Origin: JACKLD01 sp049297695
GTDB taxonomy: Bacteria > Pseudomonadota > Alphaproteobacteria > UBA2136 > UBA6156
DNA: 18,317 bases
Direction: 5' to 3'
Assembly: GCA_049297695.1 (NCBI GenBank)
Contig: JBAQUT010000072.1
Location: 1 to 18,317, forward strand
The notes under the pieces were generated by a model. That model ran no database searches and was not told where the DNA came from. It was given only the letters and a program-made list of their open reading frames with translations. Position numbers and translations under genes: made by a program. The number at the start of each line of letters is the position of its first letter. The first letter of the stretch is position 1. This document shows, one piece after another, positions 1-8,000 of this stretch.

Positions 1-47
1 GGGTGGGTTGGGGGTTTGGGGAATTCATGGCGTTGGGCCTTTTTTGT

Positions 48-56
48 TGCTATAAT
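48..56 (+). promoter_or_regulatory. Extended -10 promoter, probably leaderless
   Basis: TGCTATAAT matches the extended -10 consensus TGnTATAAT exactly. No good -35 is seen 16-18 bp upstream, which an extended -10 can tolerate. The hexamer ends 6 nt before the ATG at 63, so the usual start of transcription would fall on that ATG. This supports the start at 63 over in-frame starts at 3 (GTG) and 27 (ATG), which lie upstream of or within the promoter. There is no Shine-Dalgarno sequence before 63. Confidence 0.55.
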
Positions 57-62
57 GATGCC

Positions 63-1172
63 ATGAGTTGGCAGCGCGGGCAAGGGTTGAATGGGGGCAA
101 TAGCCCCTTGTTGCAGATGCAAGGCATGGCGGCGGTGGGGCACATGAAGCCCTTTGTGGAAGCTGCGTTGGCGGCGATGCCCGATGGGGTGGACTGGGGG
201 GTGTTTCAGGCGGGGGTGCAGAAGTTTTTAGGTCAGAGGTCAGAGGTCAAAGGTCAAACCCAGTATTGTGAAGTTGGGCGTGTGGGGCGGGTAGCGTTGC
301 TGGATGCGGGAGGAAACGGGCCTGTGGTGGTGGTGGTGCCCAGCATGGTGAACCGCGGGTACGTGTTGGACTTGTGCGAGGGGTACAGCCTTGTGGCGGC
401 GTTGCGGGAGAGGGGGTTTCGCATGATGGTGGTGGATTGGGGCGTGCCGGAGGTTGGAAAGGTGTTGGGTGTGGAGGAGGTGGTGGCGGGGCACTTGCTT
501 CCGCTGTTGCAGAACGCGGTGGAGTTGAACGAGGGGCCTGTGAATGTGTTTGGGTATTGCATGGGTGGGGTGTTGAGTGTGGCGGCGGCCAGCATGGTGG
601 GGGCGGGAGTTGTTGGTAAGTTGGCGTTGGGGGCGGTACCATGGGATTTTAGTGTGACGGCCAGTGCGGGGCACATGGGTGCGGCGCGGGCGGCGTTGGA
701 GCAGATGGCAGTGGAAGGGCAGGTGATACCCCCCGAGGTGTTGAACACGTACTTTTGGGCGTTGGACCCATGGAGCGGGGTGCAGCGCTTGATGGCGTAC
801 GGGCGGGAAACCGACCCTGCGCGGTTGGTGCACATGACGGCGTTGGAGACGTGGCTTCATGACGGTTTGCCGCTGGACGGGCCTGTGGCCAAAGAGATGT
901 TGGTGGCGTGGTACGCGGATAACAAACCCCTGCGGGGAGAGTGGGCGGTGCAAGGACATAGGGTGAACCCCCGCACGTTGGCCATGCCCGTGTGGGTGGC
1001 GGTAACCCAGCATGACAAGCTGGTGCCAGCGGCCAGCAGCATGCCGTTGGTGGCCCAACTGCCCAACCCCACCGTGGTGCAGGTGAACACGGGCCATGTG
1101 GGGTTGGTGTGCGGGCGGAAGGCACCCACGCTGGTGTACGGGCCTTTGGCGGCGTGGTTGCACCAGGGGTAG
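63..1172 (+). CDS. PHA synthase-like alpha/beta hydrolase (PhaC family)
   Basis: Predicted 369-aa cytoplasmic protein, close to the length of class III PHA synthase catalytic subunits. It carries the PhaC-type lipase box GYCMGG with a cysteine nucleophile (Cys166) instead of serine. Asp318 (in TQHDKLVP) and His345 (in NTGHVGL) complete the Cys-Asp-His triad. Upstream, VPSMVNRGYVLDL and VVDWGVP resemble the conserved PhaC core around the oxyanion region, and ETWLHDGLPLDG resembles the cap-core junction. In this family the enzyme polymerises or hydrolyses hydroxyacyl esters; no phaE, phaR, phaA or phaB is visible nearby, so polymer synthesis is only inferred. The start at 63 is chosen from the -10 box. 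A 4-copy 7-bp tandem repeat lies in the N-terminal linker (about residues 57-65). The gene is very G-rich, with TTG and GTG codons dominating. It could instead be a depolymerase-like or general esterase relative. Confidence 0.8.
   Translation: MSWQRGQGLNGGNSPLLQMQGMAAVGHMKPFVEAALAAMPDGVDWGVFQAGVQKFLGQRSEVKGQTQYCEVGRVGRVALLDAGGNGPVVVVVPSMVNRGYVLDLCEGYSLVAALRERGFRMMVVDWGVPEVGKVLGVEEVVAGHLLPLLQNAVELNEGPVNVFGYCMGGVLSVAAASMVGAGVVGKLALGAVPWDFSVTASAGHMGAARAALEQMAVEGQVIPPEVLNTYFWALDPWSGVQRLMAYGRETDPARLVHMTALETWLHDGLPLDGPVAKEMLVAWYADNKPLRGEWAVQGHRVNPRTLAMPVWVAVTQHDKLVPAASSMPLVAQLPNPTVVQVNTGHVGLVCGRKAPTLVYGPLAAWLHQG
230..257 (+). repeat. 7-bp tandem repeat inside coding sequence
   Basis: Four head-to-tail 7-bp units, AGGTCAG, AGGTCAG, AGGTCAA, AGGTCAA, lie in the coding sequence of the PhaC-like hydrolase. 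The unit is not a multiple of three, so gain or loss of one copy would shift the reading frame. It encodes a linker of about nine residues ahead of the first core beta strand. Confidence 0.85.
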
Positions 1173-1227
1173 GCCCTTTCAAACATAAGATACCTTGCGG
1201 AATTGGAGAGTTGTGGCACCGTGGGGT

Positions 1228-1557
1228 ATGGATAACAACCTTGTGATTGCAGCTTTAACCTTTGCATATGGGTGTACGGGGTTTATTTCGATTGCGGGGT
1301 ACATGCCTCAGTTTAAGGCGTTTTTACAAAACCCCCGCGTGTGCAATGATTCGCCTTTGGCCATGTGGGCCATGTGGACGTTGCAAGGGGTAATTATTTT
1401 AACCTATGCGGTGTTTGTGAACGGCGACAAAATGGTGATTTTGAGCGGGCTGTTGAGCACCGTGGTGAACTGCGGTGGGTTGCTGTTGGTGTTGTGGGGG
1501 CGGCGGAAGGCGGTGGGAATGCACACGCGGGCGGACGACCGTGGGGATCGTCGGTGA
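1228..1557 (+). CDS. Small 3-TM PQ-loop (SemiSWEET-like) membrane protein
   Basis: Predicted 109 aa with three hydrophobic segments at about residues 5-25, 44-64 and 69-90 and a basic/acidic hydrophilic tail. The first helix ends in GYMPQF, the proline-glutamine pair of PQ-loop proteins; a short polar loop and then SPLAMWAMWTLQG begin helix 2. Three helices with a PQ motif at the end of helix 1 and about 100 residues match bacterial SemiSWEETs, which dimerise to move small solutes such as sugars; the substrate here is unknown. I chose the ATG at 1228 because residues from there begin just before helix 1. In-frame TTG (1195) and GTG (1213) starts are possible, and GGAG at 1205-1208 would fit the GTG. 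It lies 55 bp after the hydrolase, same strand, so co-transcription is possible. Family call is by motif and topology only. Confidence 0.6.
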   Translation: MDNNLVIAALTFAYGCTGFISIAGYMPQFKAFLQNPRVCNDSPLAMWAMWTLQGVIILTYAVFVNGDKMVILSGLLSTVVNCGGLLLVLWGRRKAVGMHTRADDRGDRR

Positions 1558-1618
1558 GCGGTTTTTACACGAACTTTAGGTATATATTCATGAGTGAGTA
1601 TGTGCCTCTTAACCCTGG

Positions 1619-1671
1619 ATGCCCGCCTGCGCGGGCATGACGCCTTACGGCGTGAGGGGGCTTCGCCCCCT
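1619..1671. terminator. Cluster of three hairpins between convergent genes
   Basis: Three perfect hairpins are packed into about 53 bp: ATGCCCGC/GCGGGCAT with loop CTGC (1619-1638), ACGCC/GGCGT with loop TTAC (1640-1653), and AGGGGG/CCCCCT with loop CTTCG (1655-1671). The first resembles the dispersed GCCCGC..GCGGGC repeats common in proteobacterial genomes. The third is GC-rich with only a short T/A flank, so it is a moderate bidirectional terminator between the + PQ-loop gene and the minus-strand EAL gene. Confidence 0.6.
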
Positions 1672-1701
1672 TAACCACTATACTTAATATACAACCTTGA
1701 T

Positions 1702-2457
1702 TTATACAGCTACTTTGTAAGGCGTTTTGGCAAACATGAAGCTGGGTTGGCCGAACAAGTAGCCTTGCACGCCATCGGGGTTGTACAGCTTGATGGCTTT
1801 GTAATCGCCAGGGGTTTCTACCCGTTCAAAGACGATTTTGAGGCCGGCTTTGTGGGCTTCGGCACAGGCGGCGGCCACGTTGGCCAGCTCGGCGTTGGTG
1901 TACTTCAGGCTGATGTTCACGGCATCGATTTTGAGATAATCAAACCCCAAATCGGCGGCTAATTCGACTGCGCGGACGCCACCTTGCTGGTAGTCTACGC
2001 ACAGGCAGGTTCCTTTGCTTTTAAGGCCAATGAGGCTTTTGAGCGCGGCGATATCCCGGCTGATATCGCCTACCTTCAGTTCAAACATCAGGTCGTTCAG
2101 GTGGCCTTTCCATTCGCTGGCTTCTAACCGGCCCATGTAGGTGTCGTCTAGCAAGCTATGGCGGGAAATGTTGACGCTGACAGGCGTGGGAGGTTTTGCG
2201 GTGTGGAGGTGGAGTTGGGTTTCCAAACAGTCCAGCATTAGCAAATCTAGCTGGGGCATGAGATGGTTGGCGAGGGCGGTGGGGATGAAGGCGCGGGGGA
2301 GGACTTCCAGCCCGCGTTTATCCATAAGCCGCAGCAAAGCCTCGTGCATGATGGGCAGGTGGGTGGCCACGGCGTAGATGGGGTGCAGGCACACCATGCC
2401 CTGCCGTTCCTTCACAATAGTTTGAAGTTCGGACAGGGTGAGAAGGGGATGGGCCAT
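1702..2457 (-). CDS. EAL-domain protein with altered DDFG motif
   Basis: 251 aa, almost entirely one EAL domain, with no GGDEF, PAS or membrane segment. Recognisable elements in order: HEALLRL (Glu39-Leu41, the EAL signature), SVNIS (Asn96), FELKVGD (Glu126), CVDYQQGG (Asp155), DYLKID (Lys176, Asp178), VFERVET (Glu211/Glu214) and QGYLFGQP (Gln231). In active c-di-GMP phosphodiesterases the fourth motif is DDFGTG; here the first Asp is Val154 and the loop is QQG. One metal-ligand position is therefore lost, and the protein may bind c-di-GMP or act as a scaffold rather than hydrolyse it. The ATG at 2457 lies 16 bp after the aconitase stop, so the two are probably co-transcribed. A longer reading from 2532 would overlap acn and has no domain support. 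Cytoplasmic location is inferred. Confidence 0.8.
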   Translation of the reverse strand: MAHPLLTLSELQTIVKERQGMVCLHPIYAVATHLPIMHEALLRLMDKRGLEVLPRAFIPTALANHLMPQLDLLMLDCLETQLHLHTAKPPTPVSVNISRHSLLDDTYMGRLEASEWKGHLNDLMFELKVGDISRDIAALKSLIGLKSKGTCLCVDYQQGGVRAVELAADLGFDYLKIDAVNISLKYTNAELANVAAACAEAHKAGLKIVFERVETPGDYKAIKLYNPDGVQGYLFGQPSFMFAKTPYKVAV

Positions 2458-2473
2458 GGTGATTCTGACGACG

Positions 2474-4777
2474 TTATGCGGCGGCCTTTGCGTTGAGGGC
2501 GTTGAGAGCGCTGCCAGCTTTGAACCACCCAATCTGCTCGGCGTTCATGGTGTGGTTGCACACGATATCCACCGTGCTGCCATCGGTGTGGGTGATGGTG
2601 ACGTTGACAGGTTTGCCTGTGGTGAGTTTGCCCAAATCGCGCACCGTGATGGTATCCGTGGCCTCAATCAGGTCGTAATCCGCCGCGTTGGCAAAGGTGA
2701 GGGGCAGGATGCCTTGCTTTTTCAGATTGGATTGGTGGATGCGCGCAAAACTGCGGGTAATCACCACTTTGCAGCCTAGGTAGCGGGGGCACATGGCGGC
2801 GTGCTCGCGGCTGCTGCCTTCGCCCACGTTTTGGTCGCCCACAAACACCCAGCCCATGCCTTTGGCTTTGTACTGGCGGGCCACGGTGTGGGGTTCGGCC
2901 TTGCTGCCATCCAGCTGGCTGGTGGCTTTGCCGGTTTCGCCTGTCCAGGCGTTCACCACGCCCAGGTACATGTTGCCGGAGATGTTATCCACGTGGCCAC
3001 GGTACTTTAACCATGGGCCTGCGGGGCTGATATGGTCGGTGGTGCATTTGCCTTTGGCTTTCAGCAGCACGGGGAGGGCGGTGTAATCCTTCCCATCCCA
3101 ACGGTCAAAAGGCTTCAAAATTTGCAAGCGGTCGGAGGTGGGGTCTACCACCACATCCGGCTGTTTGCCGCCTTTGGGGCCTGCGTAGCCCACATCGTCG
3201 GGGATGAAGCCTTTGCTCGGCACTTCGTCCACCGCGTGGCTGGGGGCTTTCAGGGTAAACTCCTTCCCGTCGGCGCCCGCAATGGGGGTGGCGAAGGGGT
3301 CCACATCCAACCGCCCAAACACGGCGTAGGCCAGTACCGTTTCGGGGCTGGCGATAAAGCTGCACGTGCTGGCGTACCCGTCGTTCCGTTTGGGGAAGTT
3401 GCGGTTGTAGCTGGAGATGATGCTGTTGACCGTGCCTTCTTTCACGTCGTCGCGCTTCCATTGGCCAATGCAGGGGCCGCAGGCGTTGGCCAGCACGGTG
3501 GCGCCCAACTGTTCCAGCTTGGCCAGTTGGCCATCGCGCTTGATGGTGGCGAACACTTGCTCGCTACCTGGGGTAATCATCAACGGGCATTTCAGCTTCA
3601 CGCCGTGGGCCAGCAGTTGGTCGGCGATGACCGAAATACGCCCCATATCTTCGTAACTGCTGTTGGTGCAACTGCCGATGAGGGCAAAGGTGAGGTTGGC
3701 GGGGGCGGGTTGGCCTTTGTTCAGCTCCACCACGCGCTTGCTGGTAAGGTGGGCGGCCATCTCGCTGGTTTTCGCCAAGGCATCCGGGCTGTGGGGACCT
3801 ACCACGCTGGGAGCGAGGTCGTTCAAAATGATTTCCACCACGAGGTCGTAATACTTCTCGGGGTTGGCGGCGGTTTCGGGGTCGGCTACCAAATGCTGTT
3901 TGTTGGCGTGGATGACAGCCAGCAAATCTTCCCGCGCTGTTACTTTCAGGTAGGTGTCCATCCGCTCATCGTAGGGAAACACGCTGGTGGTGGCCCCAAG
4001 CTCGGCCCCCATGTTGCAGATGGTGGCTTTGCCGGTGGCACTAATGCTTTGGCAACCTTCGCCAAAATATTCAATCACCCGGTTGGTGCCGCCTTCGCAC
4101 GTGAGAATACCCAGCAGTTTTTGAATCACATCTTTCGGGGCGGCCCAGCCTTGCAGCTTGCCCGTCAGCTTCACTCCCACAATGTAGGGGTGCAGCACTT
4201 CCCAAGGGAGGCCCACCATCACGTCCACGGCATCCGCACCGCCCACACCGCAGGCAAAGCTGCCCAAGCCGCCCGCGTTGGGGGTGTGGCTGTCGGTGCC
4301 CAGCATCATCAGGCCGGGGAAGGCATATTGCTCCAAGGCAACTTGGTGAATGATGCCGCTGCCGGGTTTCCAAAAGCCGAAGCCATAGCGTTGGCTGGCA
4401 TCGGAAAGGAATTTGTAAACTTCTTTGTTTTCATCGTTGGCCACCGCAAGGTCGGTCTTGCTGCCGCTGTGGGCGCGGATGAGGTGGTCGCAATGGACGG
4501 TGACGGGCACGGAGGCTTCGTCTTTTTGAGCCTGCATAAACTGCAAAATGGCCATTTGGGCGGTGGCGTCTTGCAAAATCACGCGGTCGGGGCGGAACTC
4601 GGTGTAGGCTTCGCCACGGGTCAGGTCGGCGTTGTGGGCATCGTGCAGGTGGCCGTACAGAATTTTTTCCGCCAGCGTGAGGGGTTTGTTGTTCAAACGC
4701 TTGCGCACAACGGCCAGATTGGCGGCGGTGGTGGCGTAAACGCATTGCAGCAGGGCGGGGGTGGAGACGATGTCCAT
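2474..4777 (-). CDS. acn: Aconitate hydratase, mitochondrial-type
   Basis: 767 aa. Interconverts citrate and isocitrate through cis-aconitate in the TCA cycle, using a [4Fe-4S] cluster. Cluster ligands are Cys370 (in IGSCTNSSYEDM) and Cys433/Cys436 (in NACGPCIGQW); the 63- and 3-residue spacings match the three ligands of mitochondrial aconitase (358, 421, 424). Other hallmarks are GTDSHTPNAGG (169 onward), the HCDH segment near 95, TTDHISPAGPW (near 590) and GEGSSREHAA (near 654) with substrate-binding Ser and Arg. The length and motifs fit the eukaryotic ACO2-like class, not the roughly 890-aa AcnA/IRP1 type usual in alphaproteobacteria or AcnB. Codons are rich in C at third positions, fitting strong expression and the strand skew. 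The EAL gene follows 16 bp downstream; the fibre gene is divergent upstream. The start lies 10 nt after a weak AGAAAG. Confidence 0.95.
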   Translation of the reverse strand: MDIVSTPALLQCVYATTAANLAVVRKRLNNKPLTLAEKILYGHLHDAHNADLTRGEAYTEFRPDRVILQDATAQMAILQFMQAQKDEASVPVTVHCDHLIRAHSGSKTDLAVANDENKEVYKFLSDASQRYGFGFWKPGSGIIHQVALEQYAFPGLMMLGTDSHTPNAGGLGSFACGVGGADAVDVMVGLPWEVLHPYIVGVKLTGKLQGWAAPKDVIQKLLGILTCEGGTNRVIEYFGEGCQSISATGKATICNMGAELGATTSVFPYDERMDTYLKVTAREDLLAVIHANKQHLVADPETAANPEKYYDLVVEIILNDLAPSVVGPHSPDALAKTSEMAAHLTSKRVVELNKGQPAPANLTFALIGSCTNSSYEDMGRISVIADQLLAHGVKLKCPLMITPGSEQVFATIKRDGQLAKLEQLGATVLANACGPCIGQWKRDDVKEGTVNSIISSYNRNFPKRNDGYASTCSFIASPETVLAYAVFGRLDVDPFATPIAGADGKEFTLKAPSHAVDEVPSKGFIPDDVGYAGPKGGKQPDVVVDPTSDRLQILKPFDRWDGKDYTALPVLLKAKGKCTTDHISPAGPWLKYRGHVDNISGNMYLGVVNAWTGETGKATSQLDGSKAEPHTVARQYKAKGMGWVFVGDQNVGEGSSREHAAMCPRYLGCKVVITRSFARIHQSNLKKQGILPLTFANAADYDLIEATDTITVRDLGKLTTGKPVNVTITHTDGSTVDIVCNHTMNAEQIGWFKAGSALNALNAKAAA

Positions 4778-4885
4778 GGAACGAATCTTTCTGTTGATAA
4801 GCGCCCCATCGTAAAGCTTGGAGGGTGGGGGCGGCGAGGGAAAACACCGTTGAAAGTGGCTTTTGAGTGACGGGGCGTGGCTTTT

Positions 4886-4915
4886 TTGCGGAGTGTGGTT
4901 GGTGTGGTGTATAAG
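4886..4915 (+). promoter_or_regulatory. Candidate promoter of the fibre gene
   Basis: TTGCGG (4886-4891), an 18-bp spacer, then TATAAG (4910-4915) form a plausible sigma70-type promoter in the 225-bp divergent region between acn and the fibre gene. Transcription would begin near 4922, about 80 nt before the chosen start at 5003, making the in-frame GTG at 4877 unlikely as a translation start. I see no convincing promoter for acn on the other strand. Confidence 0.4.
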
Positions 4916-5002
4916 TTTCGGAGGGGTGCCTACTTTGTAGCCAAGGCGGTGGCGTTTTTGCAGAGAACCGCTACATTATGCCCAAAAGGTGCCACCAAGC
5001 CC

Positions 5003-8000
5003 ATGCTTTGCCGTACAACCCGCCCACCCGTCGCCAAGCCTTGGTGGCTGTGGCGTGGGGTGGTGGCGGCGCTGGTGGTGGCGGGGCAGGTTCAGGCGGC
5101 GGATTGGGGCACGTTCACCCTCATATCAAGCACCCTTGGCAACACTGCGGGCCGGTTGTGCATGGGTGCCACGGCAGGCTTACGGGTGGGGGATATCGGC
5201 TGCCCGACCTACGCGCCGAGCCTGACCATGGCGGGGGATGTGAGCATCACCGGCAATGTTTCTGCCGTACAGTTCATCGGCGATGGCAGTGGGCTGACAG
5301 GGCTTGGTGTTGGCGACCGCATTACGAGTAGCAGCCTCAGCGTTGTTGCCAACCAAACCACCAACTACGTGAGCCTGACCACAGCCGGTAGCACGTGGGG
5401 TTACTTCAATGACGCGCTGAGCTACTTGCCCACGCTGTGGGCTACGCGCGTAAGCGCCACCAACATATCGGGCACCACCGCGCACTTTAGCGGGAATGTG
5501 GGCATTGGGACGGAAACCCCTGCTGCACCACTTGAAATTGCTATCAACGGGCAAAAGATCCGCATCGGATATAGTGCTCCCGCATTTGGCATGGATATAA
5601 AGGCCGCTTCCATCGGCGGTTGGGCACGGAGTTATGGGTTTCAAAATCAAGCCGACCAGCTTTTGGGCGGGTTTGGGGGTTTTGGAACAGCGGATGCCAT
5701 GGAGTATCTATGGATGGGTTCGAGTTATGCGTCGCCCGGGATTGTCATAAAATCCACTACAGGCAACGTCGGTATTTCCAACACCAACCCCGTCGCCAAA
5801 CTGGACGTAACGGGCGATGTGAGTGTTTCTGGTGTGGTGCAGGTGGGGCAGAGCACGCTGACGTGTTCCAGCGCGATTTCGGGGAGCATCCGGTACAGCA
5901 TTCCCAGCAACACGCTTCAGGTGTGCAACAGCGTGGGTTGGGTGAGTTTGGTGAGTGGAAGCGCAACCGCCCCCACGGTTGATGGTGCGGGCAGTGCCAA
6001 CCATGTGGCCTACTGGAGCGATGCGGACACGCTGAGTTACGATAACGCCCAATACTCATGGGATGCCACCAACAACCGTTTGGGGATTGGGACGGCTTAC
6101 CCCTCCAGTACGGTGGATATTTACGGTGCGGCCCCGCGCTTCCGGATGAAAGACGACAACGATTCCACCAGCTACTTTGAAATCCATCAGGCGGCTGAAA
6201 CACAAACGGTGATCCGCAACAGCACGACCAGCGGAAACTCCATGATTGATATAAGCCCGTTGCCTCAGGATGGCACATCGACCGCCTATGTACGTCTCTT
6301 CCGTGAGACGAGCACCACCAGCGTCGGCAAAGGCCTGCAACTCTTCCGTGGAAATGGCACAGCAACGGCTGATACCGTGCTGTTTGCAGGTGCGACGGGC
6401 AAAAGCTACATCGGCGGCAACGGCGGTAGCTTGGGTGTGGGTACGTCGTCGGTGGGTGCCAACCTGCAAGTGAGCGGTAGTTTTGTGGTGAGCAGCACAG
6501 GACAAACGACCACACCCACGATGTATGCGAATACAAGTGGAAATGTGGGGATTGGGACGACGACACCAGCCGTATCGCTCACCGTTGCGGCAGGCGAAGT
6601 GCAGGTAGGCACTAGCGGGGCTTCGTGTGTTACCGCCACCAACGGCGGGGCCATCCGCTATACGGGCGGCACGCTGTACTACTGCAACGGCAGCGATGCA
6701 TGGAGCGCGTTGAGTGCGGGAGGGCTTTCGGGCAGCGGCACCACCAACTACGTGGCCAAGTGGGCTAGCGCCAGCGCGTTGGGCACGGGCATTTTGTACG
6801 ATACCGGCGCCAACGTGGGGATTAGCACCACGAGCCCGAACAAAACGGGCACATCGAATGCCTTGACGGTGAATGGATCGGCCACCAGCGCCGTAGAAAT
6901 TGCGGTTGATGAAACGCTGAAAGCTTACATGGCTGGCGGTGCGGGGTACGGCATGCTGACATCGTACGGCGCCATTCCTTTGTATCTCGGCTCGGACAAT
7001 GCGGTGCGGATGACCATCGCTTCGTCGGGCAATGTGGGCATTGGCACCACGGCACCCAGCAACACTCTGACCGTTTCCAGCAGCACGAACATCAACGGCG
7101 CGGGCAACTTTGCGGACCGGAGTGCTCCTTTCATGGTTTACGACCATCTCAACGATACGGGCATCGCTATTGATGGGAACCAGATTGAACAGATGAATTC
7201 GACCAGCAAATTGTACCTGAACTACAATTCGGCCGCCGATATTTTGTTGGCCTACGGGGGTGGTAAAGTGGGTATCGGGATGGTGGCCCCCACCACTACA
7301 TTACAAGTGAGTGGCAGCTTTACGGTGAGCACCAGCGCGCAAGTTACGACGCCGACGCTGTATGCGAATACGAGTGGGTATGTGGGGATTGGGACGAGTG
7401 CGCCGACGAAAGAAGGTTTGACGATTTCTGGTACCAGCACGCCGGGGTTGCGTGTTCAGGCGAGTAACGCGTGGGATTTCTTTACTTCTGCAGTGGGTGG
7501 TCGGCTTGGAATTTATGATGCCACGAATTCAAGAGAACTGATGACATTCAGGACATCTGGCAAAGTTGGTGTGTCAAACACGTCGCCAGTTGCGCAATTT
7601 GATGTAACCGGCACCATTAGCGCCAGCGACATTGTGCAGGTTGGGAGCACCACCACGATTGCGTGTGCGAGCAGCGTGTACGGGAGCATCCGCTACACCA
7701 ACGTGAGCGACACCTTGCAGATTTGCACGAGCGGCGGGTGGAAGAGCCTTACCAGCAGCAGCGTGCCCAGCACCCTGCTGAGCGGCAGCGGGACCACCAA
7801 CTATGTGGCCAAGTGGACGGGCACGAGTGCGTTGGGCACGGGGTTGATTTACGACACGGGCACGTATGTGGGGATTGGTACCACGATACCAGGTGCGGCT
7901 CTGGAAATATCTGGCACGGCAACCTCGGAACAACTGCGGTTGCGGGCAGCGTCGTTGGGCGGTATCGGGCTTAGCATGTACGACGGCGGCGGCAGCGCCA

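Noticed and set aside
240..1163. Long minus-strand open frame opposite the PhaC-like gene
   Set aside because: The product is Pro/His/Arg-rich low-complexity sequence and the + strand carries a clear catalytic triad.
3032..4870. Long open frame of about 612 codons on the + strand across the aconitase gene
   Set aside because: It is antisense to a full, motif-complete aconitase; its His/Gly-rich, repetitive product resembles no family and is a by-product of skewed base composition.
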